Origin: Actinomadura xylanilytica
GTDB lineage: Bacteria > Actinomycetota > Actinomycetes > Streptosporangiales > Streptosporangiaceae
Reading direction: 5' to 3'
Length of the DNA: 64,000 nucleotides
Assembly (NCBI RefSeq): GCF_030283145.1
Contig: NZ_JASNWE010000002.1
Coordinates: 806,001-870,000, forward strand
Part shown: one piece after another, positions 18,202 to 27,774 of the stretch
Numbering within the stretch: position 1 is the stretch's first letter
Layout of the letters: the number at the start of each line of letters is the position of its first letter
Notes under the pieces: generated by a model
What the model saw: the letters and a program-made list of their open reading frames with translations, nothing else
The model's database searches: none
Told to the model about the DNA's origin: nothing
Translations under genes and position numbers: made by a program

Positions 18202-19826
18202 GCCGTGCCCCCTTGCCCTGCCGCACCGGGCTCGTCCCCGGGCGCGTCCTGCTCCATGGCGGACCCGCTCGCCCCGGCAGCCTCGTCGGTCGCCGCCGCT
18301 CCGCCCGCCCCGTCCGGCACGTCGAGGCCACCGGCTCCATCGGGCTCGGTCGACCCGGTGGGGACGCCACGGGCGGCGGCCCAGGCGCGCAGCTCGGCGG
18401 CGGCGGCGTCCGGGCCGATGATCCCGCGGTCGAGCCGCAGGTCGAGCAGGAACTTGTAGGCCTGGCCGACCAGCGGGCCGGGCTTGATGCCGAGGAGGTC
18501 CTGGATCCCGTTCCCGTCGATCTCCGGGCGGATCGCCGCGAGCTCCTCCTCCTCGGCCAGCCGGTCGATGCGGACCTCGAGGTCGTCGTAGGTGCGGCGC
18601 AGCCGGTCGGCCTTGCGCTTGTTGCGGGTCGTGCAGTCGGCCCGGGTCAGCTTGTGCAGCCGCGACAGCAGCGGCCCGGCGTCGCGCACGTACCGGCGGA
18701 CGGCCGAGTCGGTCCACTCGCCGGTGCCGTACCCGTGGAAGCGCAGGTGCAGCTCCACCAGCCGGGACACGTCCTTGACGACGTCCTTGGGGTAGCGCAG
18801 CGCGGTCAGCCGCTTGCGGGTCAGCTTCGCGCCGACGACCTCGTGGTGGTGGAACGAGACCCGCCCGGCGGACTCGAACCGCCGGGTCTTCGGCTTGCCG
18901 ACGTCGTGCAGCAGCGCGGCCAGCCGCAGCACCAGGTCGGGCCCGTCCTCCTCCTGCGCGATCGCCTGTTCGAGGACGATCAGCGAATGCTCGTAGACGT
19001 CCTTGTGCCGGTGGTGCTCGTCGATCTCCAGCCGGAGCATCGGCAGCTCGGGCAGGACGTGCGCGGCGAGCCCGGTGTCGACCAGCAGCGCCAGCCCCTC
19101 CCGCGGATGCGCCCCGCAGACCAGCTTGGACAGCTCGTCGCGGACCCGCTCGGCCGACACGATCCCGATCCGGTCGGCCATCCGGGTCATCGCCTCGACC
19201 ACGTCGGGCGCGACGGTGAAGCCGAGCTGGGACGCGAACCGGGCCGCGCGCATCATCCGCAGTGGGTCGTCGCCGAAGGAGTCCTCGGGCAGCCCCGGCG
19301 TCCGCATCACCTCGCGCCGCAGGTCGGCGAGGCCGCCGAACGGGTCGACGAACTCGTACCCGGGCAGCCGGGCGGCCATCGCGTTCACGGCGAAGTCGCG
19401 CCGCCGCAGGTCCTCGACCAGCGAGGTGCCGTAGGACACCTCGGGCTTGCGGGACCTGGGGTCGTAGGACTCGCTGCGGTAGGTGGTGATCTCCAGCTCG
19501 TGGCCGTTCTTGCGGAGGCCGACGGTGCCGAACTCGATGCCGATCGTCCAGACCGCGTCGGCCCAGCCGTCGATGATCTCCAGGACGCGCTGCGGCGGCG
19601 CGTCGGTGGTCAGGTCGACGTCCTTGCCGGGGCGGCGCAGCAGCGCGTCGCGGACGGGCCCGCCGACCAGCGCCAGCTCGTACCCGGCGGCCGAGAAGCG
19701 GGCGCCGAGCTCGTCGGCGACCGGCGCGGCGCCGCGGAGCAGCTCGGCGATCGCCGTCCGCTGGGTCCGCGACGGCTCCGGGGGCTCGTTCCGGTTGGGC
19801 TGGCTGGGGTGGTGGGGCACGGCCAT
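18198..19826 (-). CDS. pcnA: CCA tRNA nucleotidyltransferase
   Basis: The 542-residue protein has a class II nucleotidyltransferase head with [13 protein letters not shown] and the metal-binding KDVDLTTDA. The flexible loop has [11 protein letters not shown], the motif [20 protein letters not shown] follows, and then the HD domain [14 protein letters not shown] and [16 protein letters not shown]. It adds or repairs the 3' CCA end of tRNAs. A Gly/Ala/Pro-rich C-terminal tail of about 60 residues is extra and low-complexity. It is divergent from the YbaK-like gene and couples to bioA by a 4-nt overlap. Confidence 0.95.
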   Translation of the reverse strand: MAVPHHPSQPNRNEPPEPSRTQRTAIAELLRGAAPVADELGARFSAAGYELALVGGPVRDALLRRPGKDVDLTTDAPPQRVLEIIDGWADAVWTIGIEFGTVGLRKNGHELEITTYRSESYDPRSRKPEVSYGTSLVEDLRRRDFAVNAMAARLPGYEFVDPFGGLADLRREVMRTPGLPEDSFGDDPLRMMRAARFASQLGFTVAPDVVEAMTRMADRIGIVSAERVRDELSKLVCGAHPREGLALLVDTGLAAHVLPELPMLRLEIDEHHRHKDVYEHSLIVLEQAIAQEEDGPDLVLRLAALLHDVGKPKTRRFESAGRVSFHHHEVVGAKLTRKRLTALRYPKDVVKDVSRLVELHLRFHGYGTGEWTDSAVRRYVRDAGPLLSRLHKLTRADCTTRNKRKADRLRRTYDDLEVRIDRLAEEEELAAIRPEIDGNGIQDLLGIKPGPLVGQAYKFLLDLRLDRGIIGPDAAAAELRAWAAARGVPTGSTEPDGAGGLDVPDGAGGAAATDEAAGASGSAMEQDAPGDEPGAAGQGGTA

Positions 19827-20136
19827 CGAGCGTATTTCCTTGGTATGCGGCTGACAAAGGACTTCGGACGGCCCGGGGTCCTGAACGCGGAACCGTTCCG
19901 ACCGTCCGAAAGGGAAGGTGACTCTTCACATGACGCGAGCCCCGGGTTACGTTCTGGACACCCCCGACGACGCCCGCGCGACCCCGGTGAGCCTCCCGCA
20001 CCACCCACGGTAGCGGGATCCGGTGGGAGCGCGGTCCGCCGCGCGCGGCCGAGACCCGGCACGCACACGGCAGGTGGGCGCCGCGGGGCCGGTCCGGAGG
20101 TTGAGCGGGGCACACCCCGCAGGGACGGAGCCGAAG
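19827..20136. other. Divergent intergenic region pcnA / ybaK-like
   Basis: This 310-nt region carries the two divergent promoters, not resolved by eye. A possible 27-codon frame at 19930-20013 ([20 protein letters not shown]) follows AAGGTGA with high third-position GC; it is listed as a finding rather than a gene. Confidence 0.4.
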
Positions 20137-20628
20137 ATGAAGGACGCTCTCGCCATCCACCGCACGCTTCTGGAGCACGAGACCGTGCATGAGATCGTGC
20201 GGCTGCCCATCGCGATCGCGCACGCCGACGAGCTGCCGAGGGCGCTCGGGCTCCCCGCCGAACGGTGCCTGGTGACACGCGTCTACGCCTGCAACGACGT
20301 GCACCGGGGGCTGCGCTTCCTCGCCGGAGTGATCGTCGCGGCCGGGGTGCGCCCGCCCGCCGACGCGGTCCGGCACGCGCTCGGCGCCCGGCTGATCCGC
20401 CCGGCCCGGCCCGATCTGGTCAACTCCGTGACCGAGTACGCGGCCGGGCTGGTGTGCCCGCTGCTGCTCCCCGAGACGATGCCGCTGCTGATCGACCAGC
20501 GGCTGGTGGACGGGCTCCGCGCCGACGAGGTCGCCTACACCGCGACCGGCGAGGCCTCCACGGCCCTCGGCATCCGGGCGCTGGACCTGTCCGCGCTGAG
20601 CGGCGCCAAACCCGTGGACCTTCGCTGA
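20137..20628 (+). CDS. YbaK/EbsC-type aminoacyl-tRNA deacylase-like protein
   Basis: The 163-residue product starts [20 protein letters not shown] and continues [20 protein letters not shown], matching the YbaK/prolyl-tRNA-synthetase-associated fold. That fold's usual pattern is a short helix, then cysteine or lysine residues near a substrate pocket. The conserved YbaK lysine is not clear, so catalysis on mischarged tRNA is uncertain. A GGAG lies 7-8 nt upstream of the ATG. It is upstream of, and on the same strand as, the DUF6049-murJ cluster. Confidence 0.65.
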   Translation: MKDALAIHRTLLEHETVHEIVRLPIAIAHADELPRALGLPAERCLVTRVYACNDVHRGLRFLAGVIVAAGVRPPADAVRHALGARLIRPARPDLVNSVTEYAAGLVCPLLLPETMPLLIDQRLVDGLRADEVAYTATGEASTALGIRALDLSALSGAKPVDLR

Positions 20629-20655
20629 ATCGGGCGCTCCCGGGGGGCCGGACGG

Positions 20656-20684
20656 TCTGACCGGCCCGGGGGCGGGGCTACCAT
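20656..20684 (+). promoter_or_regulatory. Candidate promoter for the uORF/DUF6049/murJ cluster
   Basis: CTGACC (20657-20662) lies 16 nt before TACCAT (20679-20684). The -10-like TACCAT ends 7 nt before a GTG at 20692, the geometry of leaderless actinobacterial genes. Confidence 0.45.
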
Positions 20685-20691
20685 CGGGGCC

Positions 20692-20769
20692 GTGGTGCGG
20701 GAATCGGACGCCCGCCGTTCTCAGGCGGCCCTTAGGTCAACAGCCGGCCCTCAGGCGGACATGGCGTGA
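20692..20769 (+). CDS. Possible leaderless upstream ORF coupled to the DUF6049 gene
   Basis: A 25-codon frame ([20 protein letters not shown] to ADMA) begins at GTG 7 nt after a -10-like TACCAT. It ends in TGA overlapping the GTG start of the following gene (GTGA). The downstream gene lacks a clear ribosome-binding site, so this short frame may deliver ribosomes to it. Whether the peptide itself matters is unknown. It is too short for any family match. Confidence 0.4.
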   Translation: MVRESDARRSQAALRSTAGPQADMA

Positions 20770-23324
20770 GAAAGGTCAAACGCGCGGCTGCGCTGGCCGC
20801 TGTGCTGTCCTGCATCACGGCGGTCGCGCTCCCAGGCGCCGCGGCGGCACGGACCCGCCCGGCGGCGCCGGCGGCGGTGAGCCCGGCCACGCTACCGGGC
20901 GCCGAACGCGGGCAGAGCCGCCCGCAGGTGAACCTCGCGCTGACCACGGTCACCCCGAATCCGGTGACGGCGCAGGCCAAGGTCAGGATCGCCGGGACGG
21001 CGGAGAACCGGTCGGGGCACCAGCTCGCCGGTCTCACCGTCCGGCTGCGGTACGGCACCCAGCCGATGACCAGCCGCGGCCAGCTCGACCAGTACGCCAC
21101 GTGGCAGCCCTCGCAGCTCCCCAACGTCAGCGCCCCGAAGCCGCTGGCCCGGGCGGCTGCGGCCGGCGGCCGGGAGAACTGGGGATTCGGCTTCAGCGCC
21201 ACCGCGCTCCGGCTGCGCGGCTTCGGCGTCTACCCGATCGGCGTCGAGGTGCTGAACTCCGCCGGGCAGGCCGTCGGCGGCGTGACCACGTTCATCACGT
21301 TCATGCCGAAGCAGCGGGTCAAGCCGGTCGCGGTGAGCTGGGTCTGGCCGCTCATCGACCGGCAGCACCGGTCCAACGACCGGACCTTCATCGACGACCG
21401 GCTCAGCAAGGACCTGGCCGAGGGCGGGCGGCTGCACGACCTGGTCTCCGCGGCGAAGCAGACCACCACCCCGATCACCTGGTCGATCGACCCCGCCCTG
21501 GTGGACGACGTCCAGCAGATGACCCGCTCGTACACGGTCAAGGCACCGCGGGCGAAGCAGGGCGTCGAGAAGAAGCAGAGCCCCGCCGCCGCCTCCTGGC
21601 TCGCCGCGCTGAAGGAGGCCGCCAAGACCGACCCCTACGCGGTCGTCCCGTACGGCGACCCCGACGCCATCGCGCTGGTCCGCAACGAGATGACGACCCA
21701 CCTCGCGATCGCCTCCGACCCGCGCAACACCGGCATCGTGAGCAGCGCCCTCAGCCGGCAGCCGACCACGCAGATGGCCTGGCCGACGTCCGGGGCCGCC
21801 GGCCAGCTCACCCTCAACGCGCTCGCCAAGCTCAACCTCAAAGGCGGCGGCTCCTTCCTGATGAGCAGCTCGCAGTTCCAGGAACCGGCGCAGGGCGCAC
21901 TGGCCAACGCCATGACCACGCTGCCGACCTCCCAGGGCGCCAAGAAGGCCATCGTCTACGACGAGAAGATCAACGAAATCGTCAGCGGCGACACCCGCAC
22001 GCCCGGCACCGCCGTGCTGACCGAGCAGCGCTTCCTCGCCGAGACCGCGATGATCGCCGCTGAGGCGCCGAACGCGCAGCGCACGCTGGTCGTCGCGCCC
22101 AACCGGCACTGGAACCCGACCCCGGGCCTGGCCAAGCGGCTCCTGGACTACACCGCCCGCGCGCCCTGGATGAACGCCACCGCGCTCGACAAGATCGCCC
22201 GCACGCAGCCCCAGGCCCGCCAGTTCAACGGCTACCCCGAGGCCTACCAGCAGTACGAGCTCGGGATCAGCTACCTCGACATGGTGCAGGAGATCGCCCG
22301 GCGGGCCTCCAGCTTCGCGGCCGTGCTGGTCGACGCCGACAACCTGAACTACCAGCGGTCGGTCCTGCGGCTGGAGTCGGCGGCCTGGCGCGGACGCCCC
22401 GGCCGCGCCAAACAGGCCCGGCAGGCGGTGTCGGACGAGCTCAACGCCGACATGGGCCGGGTGCGCGTCATCACCCCGCCGCAGAACCGGGTGGCCTTCG
22501 CCGGCAGCTCGGGCAAGTTCCCGGTCACGATCGTCAACGACCTGCCCAACCAGCGGATCAAGGTCCAGCTCGACGCCGTCTCGGAGAACAGCGCCAAGCT
22601 CCGGATCGGCACCCTCGACGCCAAGGACCGGGAGATCATCCTCGATCCCGGGCAGAAGGTGGCGAAGTGGATCCCCGCTCAGGCGTCGGGCAACGGGAAC
22701 TTCCGCGTTCACCTCCAGCTGATGACGTCGGGCCCCAAGAGCAGGAAGTTCGGCGACGGCGAGACCCTCACGGTCCGCACCACGGGCTACGGCCGCCTCG
22801 CCCTGCTCATCACCGGCGGCGGACTTGCCGTACTCTTCGTGGGCGTCGGAGTGCGGGCCGTCAGAGCAAGGCGCCGCCGGAACACGGAGGCAGCCGATGA
22901 AGGGTCGACGGGAGCGGAACCAGCGGCCACCGGACCCCAGGGAGGCCCCTTCCCCGGCTCCGGAATGGCAGGACCGGGGCTATCCCCCGGCACAGAGCCA
23001 GGACTACCCCTCCCAGGGGCCCCCGACGCCCCAGGAGCCACCAGGGCCGCCCCAGACGCCGCGAGCACCTCAGGGGTACCCGGGGCAGCACCCGCAGGCT
23101 CCTCAGAGTCATCCGAGTCCCCAGGGCCCTCCGGCACAGCACCCGACGGCCTACCCTCAGACTCCGCCGAATCCGGGGCTGCTAACGGCTCCGCCACAGG
23201 TCCCAGGGCAAGGCCCGAATTCTCCCCAGGGCCCGAACTTCCCACGAACGACGCCCCCACCAGGGGCGAGTGGCGCGCCGGTCCCGGCGGGCCCGGCGGG
23301 CGTCGCGGCGGAAACGGCGGTTGA
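20766..23324 (+). CDS. DUF6049-type membrane-anchored extracytoplasmic protein upstream of murJ
   Basis: The 852-residue product has a signal peptide ([20 protein letters not shown]), a long extracytoplasmic region, a single C-terminal TM at about 678-699 (LALLITGGGLAVLFVGVGVR) and a basic stop RARRRR. Gene order and layout match the large uncharacterised protein that precedes murJ in actinobacteria (DUF6049 in my recollection). Visible segments include WVWPLIDRQHRSNDRTFIDD and TTPITWSIDPALVDDVQQM, which resemble polysaccharide-deacetylase-like folds only loosely. The last 150 residues are low-complexity and overlap the murJ start by 428 nt in another frame. Confidence 0.8.
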   Translation: MRKVKRAAALAAVLSCITAVALPGAAAARTRPAAPAAVSPATLPGAERGQSRPQVNLALTTVTPNPVTAQAKVRIAGTAENRSGHQLAGLTVRLRYGTQPMTSRGQLDQYATWQPSQLPNVSAPKPLARAAAAGGRENWGFGFSATALRLRGFGVYPIGVEVLNSAGQAVGGVTTFITFMPKQRVKPVAVSWVWPLIDRQHRSNDRTFIDDRLSKDLAEGGRLHDLVSAAKQTTTPITWSIDPALVDDVQQMTRSYTVKAPRAKQGVEKKQSPAAASWLAALKEAAKTDPYAVVPYGDPDAIALVRNEMTTHLAIASDPRNTGIVSSALSRQPTTQMAWPTSGAAGQLTLNALAKLNLKGGGSFLMSSSQFQEPAQGALANAMTTLPTSQGAKKAIVYDEKINEIVSGDTRTPGTAVLTEQRFLAETAMIAAEAPNAQRTLVVAPNRHWNPTPGLAKRLLDYTARAPWMNATALDKIARTQPQARQFNGYPEAYQQYELGISYLDMVQEIARRASSFAAVLVDADNLNYQRSVLRLESAAWRGRPGRAKQARQAVSDELNADMGRVRVITPPQNRVAFAGSSGKFPVTIVNDLPNQRIKVQLDAVSENSAKLRIGTLDAKDREIILDPGQKVAKWIPAQASGNGNFRVHLQLMTSGPKSRKFGDGETLTVRTTGYGRLALLITGGGLAVLFVGVGVRAVRARRRRNTEAADEGSTGAEPAATGPQGGPFPGSGMAGPGLSPGTEPGLPLPGAPDAPGATRAAPDAASTSGVPGAAPAGSSESSESPGPSGTAPDGLPSDSAESGAANGSATGPRARPEFSPGPELPTNDAPTRGEWRAGPGGPGGRRGGNGG

Positions 23325-25041
23325 CCTACCGCTCCCCGGCGGACCGACCCCGCCCCTCCCGGACGGCCCGGACCCCGGCTCCGGCTCCGGCTCCGAGGAG
23401 AAGGGCGGACGAGGCGGTGCCGCGGGGATCCTCCACTCCGGCGCGATCATGGCGGTCGGCACGCTGGCGTCCAGGGTCACCGGGTTCCTGCGCACCGCGA
23501 TGCTCGTCGCCGCGCTCGGCACCGGCGCGCTCGCCAACGCCTACAACACCGCCAACACCATCCCGTTCATCGTCTACGACCTGCTGCTCGGCGGCGTCCT
23601 CACCGCCGTCGTCGTCCCGCTGATCGTCCGCGCGCGGGAGCGCGACGAGGCGTACGGCGCGCGGTACGAGCAGCGGCTGTTCACCCTGGCCGTGCTCGGC
23701 CTGGCACTGATCACCGCCGTCGCGGTGGCGCTCGGCCCGGTCTTCATCTCCCTCTACGGCGGCGGCATGGAGGGCGCGCAGCGCGACCTCGCGGTGATGT
23801 TCGCCCGGCTGTTCGCCGTGCAGATCTTCTTCCTGGGCGTCAGCGCGTTCTCCGGCGCGATCCTCAACACCCGCAAGCGGTTCGCCGCGCCGACGTGGGC
23901 GCCGGTGCTCAACAACGTCGTCATCTGCTGCACCGCGGGCGCGTTCCTGCTGTTCGCCAGCGGCGCGGTGACGCCCGGCTCGATCTCCAGCGGGCAGGTC
24001 GCGCTGCTGGCGGGCGGCACGATCGGCGGCATGGTGCTCCAGACCCTCGCGCTGTGGCCCTCGCTGCGCGGCACGGGCTTCCGCTGGCGGCCCCGGCTCG
24101 ACTTCCGCAAGGGCGAGCTCGGCCAGATGGGCCGGATGGCGGTCTGGACGCTCAGCTACGTGGTGATCACCCAGATCGGGTTCGCGGTCACCACCCGGCT
24201 GTCCAACCGCGCCGGCGTGCTCGGCCTCAAGGAACACCTCGGCGACGTCGGGTACACCCCGTACTTCAACGCCTACCAGCTCTTCCAGCTCCCGTACGCG
24301 ATCATCGGCGTCTCGGTGATCACCGCGCTGCTGCCGCGGATGAGCGAGCACGCCGCGGCCGGACGGATGGGCGAGGTCCGCGACGACTTCTCCAGCGGCC
24401 TGCGGCTCTGCTCGGTGATCATCCTGCCCGCGGCGGCACTGATGGGCGTGCTGTCGTCCGACATCGCCACCGTGCTGTTCGCGCACGGCCAGACCACCAT
24501 CGCCAACGCGCAGGTCATCGCGAGCGTGCTCCAGGCGTTCGCGGTCGCGCTGGTGCCGTTCGCCGCCTACCAGCTGATGCTGCGGGTGTTCTACTCCATG
24601 CAGGACACCCGCACCCCGGCCTTCGTCAGCGTGGCCGTGGTCATCGCCAACATCACGATGGCGCTGGCCGCCTACAACCTGCTGCCCACCGACAAGATCA
24701 TCGTGGGCATCGCGGGCGGCTTCGCGCTCGCCCAGACGGTCGGCGCGCTGGTCGGCTGGGCGATCCTGCGCCGCCGGCTCGGCGGGATGGACGGGCGCCG
24801 GATCCTGGTCACCTACCTCAAGCTGGCCGTCGCGCTCTGGCCGCTGATCGGCTTCGCCTACGCCGCGCACGCGATCCTGGAGGCCGCGATGGGCAGCGGG
24901 CTGGTGCCCGGAATGCTCGCCCTCGTCGTCGGCAGCGCGGGAGGCGGCGGGCTGTACCTGTTCTTCGCCCGCCTGATGCGGGTGAACGAGGTCCAGGCGA
25001 TGCTCTCGACCATCACCCGGCGGCTGCCCGGCGTCGGCTGA
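22897..25041 (+). CDS. murJ: Lipid II flippase MurJ (MviN)
   Basis: The 714-residue protein has a Pro/Gln-rich cytoplasmic N-terminus of about 175 residues and a 14-helix MOP-superfamily core starting at SGAIMAVGTLASRVTGFLRT. Further motifs are ANAYNTANTIPFIVYDLLLG, the arginine-rich loop PLIVRARERDEAYGARYEQR, and LPRMSEHAA. MurJ flips lipid II across the membrane for peptidoglycan synthesis. The ATG at 22897 is backed by GGAGG 7 nt upstream, which favours this start although it lies inside the preceding gene. The core would still be intact from a start near 23449. The following pseudokinase is a separate gene here. Confidence 0.94.
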   Translation: MKGRRERNQRPPDPREAPSPAPEWQDRGYPPAQSQDYPSQGPPTPQEPPGPPQTPRAPQGYPGQHPQAPQSHPSPQGPPAQHPTAYPQTPPNPGLLTAPPQVPGQGPNSPQGPNFPRTTPPPGASGAPVPAGPAGVAAETAVDLPLPGGPTPPLPDGPDPGSGSGSEEKGGRGGAAGILHSGAIMAVGTLASRVTGFLRTAMLVAALGTGALANAYNTANTIPFIVYDLLLGGVLTAVVVPLIVRARERDEAYGARYEQRLFTLAVLGLALITAVAVALGPVFISLYGGGMEGAQRDLAVMFARLFAVQIFFLGVSAFSGAILNTRKRFAAPTWAPVLNNVVICCTAGAFLLFASGAVTPGSISSGQVALLAGGTIGGMVLQTLALWPSLRGTGFRWRPRLDFRKGELGQMGRMAVWTLSYVVITQIGFAVTTRLSNRAGVLGLKEHLGDVGYTPYFNAYQLFQLPYAIIGVSVITALLPRMSEHAAAGRMGEVRDDFSSGLRLCSVIILPAAALMGVLSSDIATVLFAHGQTTIANAQVIASVLQAFAVALVPFAAYQLMLRVFYSMQDTRTPAFVSVAVVIANITMALAAYNLLPTDKIIVGIAGGFALAQTVGALVGWAILRRRLGGMDGRRILVTYLKLAVALWPLIGFAYAAHAILEAAMGSGLVPGMLALVVGSAGGGGLYLFFARLMRVNEVQAMLSTITRRLPGVG

Positions 25042-25284
25042 TCGCGTCCGGCCGGCCCCGGTCCGGCGCCGCCCGGGTCGCCCCCCGGCACAGTCCGCGC
25101 GGGTACAACGTGGCAAAGTACACAGGACGCGCGGCGATAAGGCAGCCACTCAACCAAGTAGCCACTACCATGTGGGGGACCACGGCTTGCGGGGCGACAC
25201 CCTGGGGAACGCAAAGAGGAGGGTCGGAGGCGTAAGCAGCCACGCCACGAACATGGGATCTGACCACCTGCGCAGGACGGCGCC

Positions 25285-26937
25285 GTGAGCACCTCAGTCA
25301 TCGAGCCGGGCACGAAACTGGCCGGCCGCTACCGACTCGAAGAGCGCATCAGCGACTCCGGCGGATCCTCGCTGTGGAAGGCCATCGACGAGATCCTGGC
25401 CCGTGCCGTCGCCGTGCGCACCTTCGAGCCCGGCTTTCCCCGCGTCGCCGAGGTGGTCACCTCCGCCCGTGCCGCCAGCCGGCTGACCGACCCCCGCCTC
25501 ACCCAGGTGTTCGACGCCGACGACAGCGGCGAGAGCGCCTACGTGGTGAGCGAATGGGTGGTCGGCGAGACGCTCGAGCAGATGCTCGCCAAGGCCCCGC
25601 TGGAGCCCGGCCGCGCCGCGACGCTGCTGTACGAGGCGTCCGAGGCGATGACCGCCGCGCACGCCGCCGGCCTGGCCCACCTGTGCCTCACCCCCCGTGA
25701 CCTGGTCTGGACGACCGGCGGCACCGTCAAGCTGCTCGGCATCGCGACCGACGCCGTCCTCGGCGACCGCTACTCCGACGACCCCGCCGGCGAGGACGTC
25801 CGCGGCCTGGGCCGGATGCTGTACGCGGCGCTCACCGCGCACTGGCCCGGCGCCCCCGACGAGCCCGAGAGCCGCCGCTCCGACCTGCCCGCCGCCCCCG
25901 AGACCGGCGGTGTGTTCCACGCTCCGCGGCAGGTCCAGGCGGGCATCTCCCACGCGATCGACGCGATCGTGTGCCGCTGCCTCGGCATCGGCGACCAGGA
26001 GCCGCTCACCACGCCCGCCGACCTGGCCAAGGCCCTGCGCGGCGTGCCGCGCACCCCGCTGCCGCTGTTCGCCGGCCTCGGCAGCGCTCCGCCGCCGGCG
26101 CCGCGTCCCGCCCCGCCCACCCGTCCCGCGGCCCGCCCGGCGGCCGACTCGCAGGCGACGCAGCAGCAGCCGCCCGCGTCGCAGCGCCCCCACCGCCGCG
26201 AGCGCGCCCCCCAGCCCGCGCGGCAGCCCCACCCCGAGCAGCAGTACCAGCACGGGAACATCCAGCAGGCGCACACGTCCCCGCCCTCCTCGGCCGGCCT
26301 GGCCACGCACGCGGCGCCCCGCCGCGGCCCCGGCGGCAACCGCGGCCTCCTGCTCGGCGTCGCCGCCGCCGCGGTCACCGTCATCGTCGGGCTGAGCGCC
26401 TGGGCCCTCACCGGCGACGACGATCCCGGCGACAACGACCCCCCGGGGCCCGGCGCGAGCCAGTCGCCTCCACCCGCGCAGCCGTCGGCGACCCAGCTCA
26501 AGCCGGTGGGCGCGGTCGCCATGGAAGAAATCACCCAGGGCAGCCACGACAGCCAGATCAACAAGAACCCGCAGGCTGTGATGGACGGCAAGCCCAAGCC
26601 CTACTGGGAGACGCAGACCTACACCTCGGGCGAGTTCGGCCGCTACTCCAAGGGCTTCGGCGTCACCCTCGACATGGGCAAGTCGGTCACGGTCAGCAGC
26701 GTCAAGATCAACACTCCGGTGAGCGACGTGCCCATCCAGCTCAGGGTCGGCGCCAGCCGCACCCTCGACGCGCTCAAGACCGTCGGCGAGGAGCGCGCGC
26801 GGCCGGGCGGCTTCACCATCTCCCCGCCCAAGGGCACTACGGGGCAGTACGTGCTGATCTGGTTCCCCAGCAAGGGGGTGCCCCCGGGCTTCAAGGCGAA
26901 GCTCGGCGAGGTCACCGTCTACGGTTCGCCCGGCTGA
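25285..26937 (+). CDS. Membrane pseudokinase of the MviN-associated type with C-terminal extracellular domain
   Basis: The 550-residue protein has an N-terminal kinase-like fold (residues about 12-255: LAGRYRLEERISDSGGSSLW) in which the ATP-binding lysine is Arg (AVAVRTFE). The catalytic loop reads LTPRDLVW without the usual HRD/Asn, and DFG is replaced by IATDAV, so it should be inactive. A Pro/Gln-rich linker, a TM at about 352-370 (GLLLGVAAAAVTVIVGLSAW) and an extracellular beta-rich discoidin-like domain (about 410-550) follow. In Mycobacterium the equivalent pseudokinase is fused to MviN and recruits FhaA; here it is split 243 nt downstream of murJ. Confidence 0.85.
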   Translation: MSTSVIEPGTKLAGRYRLEERISDSGGSSLWKAIDEILARAVAVRTFEPGFPRVAEVVTSARAASRLTDPRLTQVFDADDSGESAYVVSEWVVGETLEQMLAKAPLEPGRAATLLYEASEAMTAAHAAGLAHLCLTPRDLVWTTGGTVKLLGIATDAVLGDRYSDDPAGEDVRGLGRMLYAALTAHWPGAPDEPESRRSDLPAAPETGGVFHAPRQVQAGISHAIDAIVCRCLGIGDQEPLTTPADLAKALRGVPRTPLPLFAGLGSAPPPAPRPAPPTRPAARPAADSQATQQQPPASQRPHRRERAPQPARQPHPEQQYQHGNIQQAHTSPPSSAGLATHAAPRRGPGGNRGLLLGVAAAAVTVIVGLSAWALTGDDDPGDNDPPGPGASQSPPPAQPSATQLKPVGAVAMEEITQGSHDSQINKNPQAVMDGKPKPYWETQTYTSGEFGRYSKGFGVTLDMGKSVTVSSVKINTPVSDVPIQLRVGASRTLDALKTVGEERARPGGFTISPPKGTTGQYVLIWFPSKGVPPGFKAKLGEVTVYGSPG

Positions 26938-27150
26938 GCCGCCCCTCCCCGTCCCGCGGGCGAGGTCGCGTCCGCGCACCGGAACAGGTGGTCGCTCATG
27001 GGCTGTGACGTGGGGCGGCGCTTGTCGGTATCGTGCCTGTGAGCAGACTGTCCCCTCCCCCCAGGAATCTGTGGTGTCTACACCAGCAGGCGCGAACGGT
27101 CGCGGACGCGCGGCGCCCACCGGCCCCGTCACGGGCGAGAGCGGGCGCTC

Positions 27151-27774
27151 ATGGCGTCGGTGAGCACGCGGCGCGTGGACGAGGTTCCCGACAAGGAGCT
27201 CCTCGCCCGGCACGCCCAGGGGGATCCGCACGCGTTCGCCGAGCTGGTGCACCGCCACCGCGACCGGATGTGGGCCGTCGCGGTCCGCACGCTGGGAGAT
27301 CCCGAGGAGGCGTCCGACGCGCTCCAGGACGCCTGCCTGTCGGCGTTCCGGGCGGCCGGCCGGTTCCGCGGCGACGCCGCCGTGACCACCTGGCTGCACC
27401 GGATCGTGGTGAACGCCTGCCTCGACCGGATCCGCCGCAAGTCCGTGCGGCCCGCCACGCCCATGGGCGATGACGCCACCTTCGACGCCGTCGCGCCGAA
27501 GATGCCCGACCCGACCGACGCGCACGGGGTGTCGCTGGACGTGCGGTCGGCGCTGGAGCGGCTGCCGTTCGAGCAGCGCGCGGCGCTGATCCTGGTCGAC
27601 ATGATGGGCTACTCCGTCGACGACGCCGCGCAGGTCCTGGAGGTGCCGGCCGGGACGATCAAGAGCCGGTGCGCCCGCGGCCGGGCCCGGCTCGCCCCGC
27701 TTCTGGTGCACCATCGGAACCGACGGGACTCCAAGAACGTCGGAGGTGTGGAAGGAGGTGGCAAGCCCAGATGA
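27151..27774 (+). CDS. sigM: ECF RNA polymerase sigma factor SigM
   Basis: The 207-residue ECF sigma factor has region 2 at about 14-85 (ELLARHAQGDPHAFAELVHR, then WAVAVRTLGDPEEASDALQD and FRGDAAVTTWLHRIVVNACL). Region 4 is at about 130-180 (LDVRSALERLPFEQRAALIL, then VDDAAQVLEVPAGTIKSRCA). The position between the murJ cluster and trxBA is that of sigM in actinobacteria. It directs transcription of an envelope or oxidative-stress regulon. Its stop overlaps the start of the anti-sigma gene (ATGA), so both are coupled. Confidence 0.92.
   Translation: MASVSTRRVDEVPDKELLARHAQGDPHAFAELVHRHRDRMWAVAVRTLGDPEEASDALQDACLSAFRAAGRFRGDAAVTTWLHRIVVNACLDRIRRKSVRPATPMGDDATFDAVAPKMPDPTDAHGVSLDVRSALERLPFEQRAALILVDMMGYSVDDAAQVLEVPAGTIKSRCARGRARLAPLLVHHRNRRDSKNVGGVEGGGKPR

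Noticed and set aside
18202..20376. Possible much longer bioA reading upstream
   Set aside because: The extension runs through pcnA in another frame and gives Arg-rich nonsense; the GTG at 18201 starts at the BioA domain.
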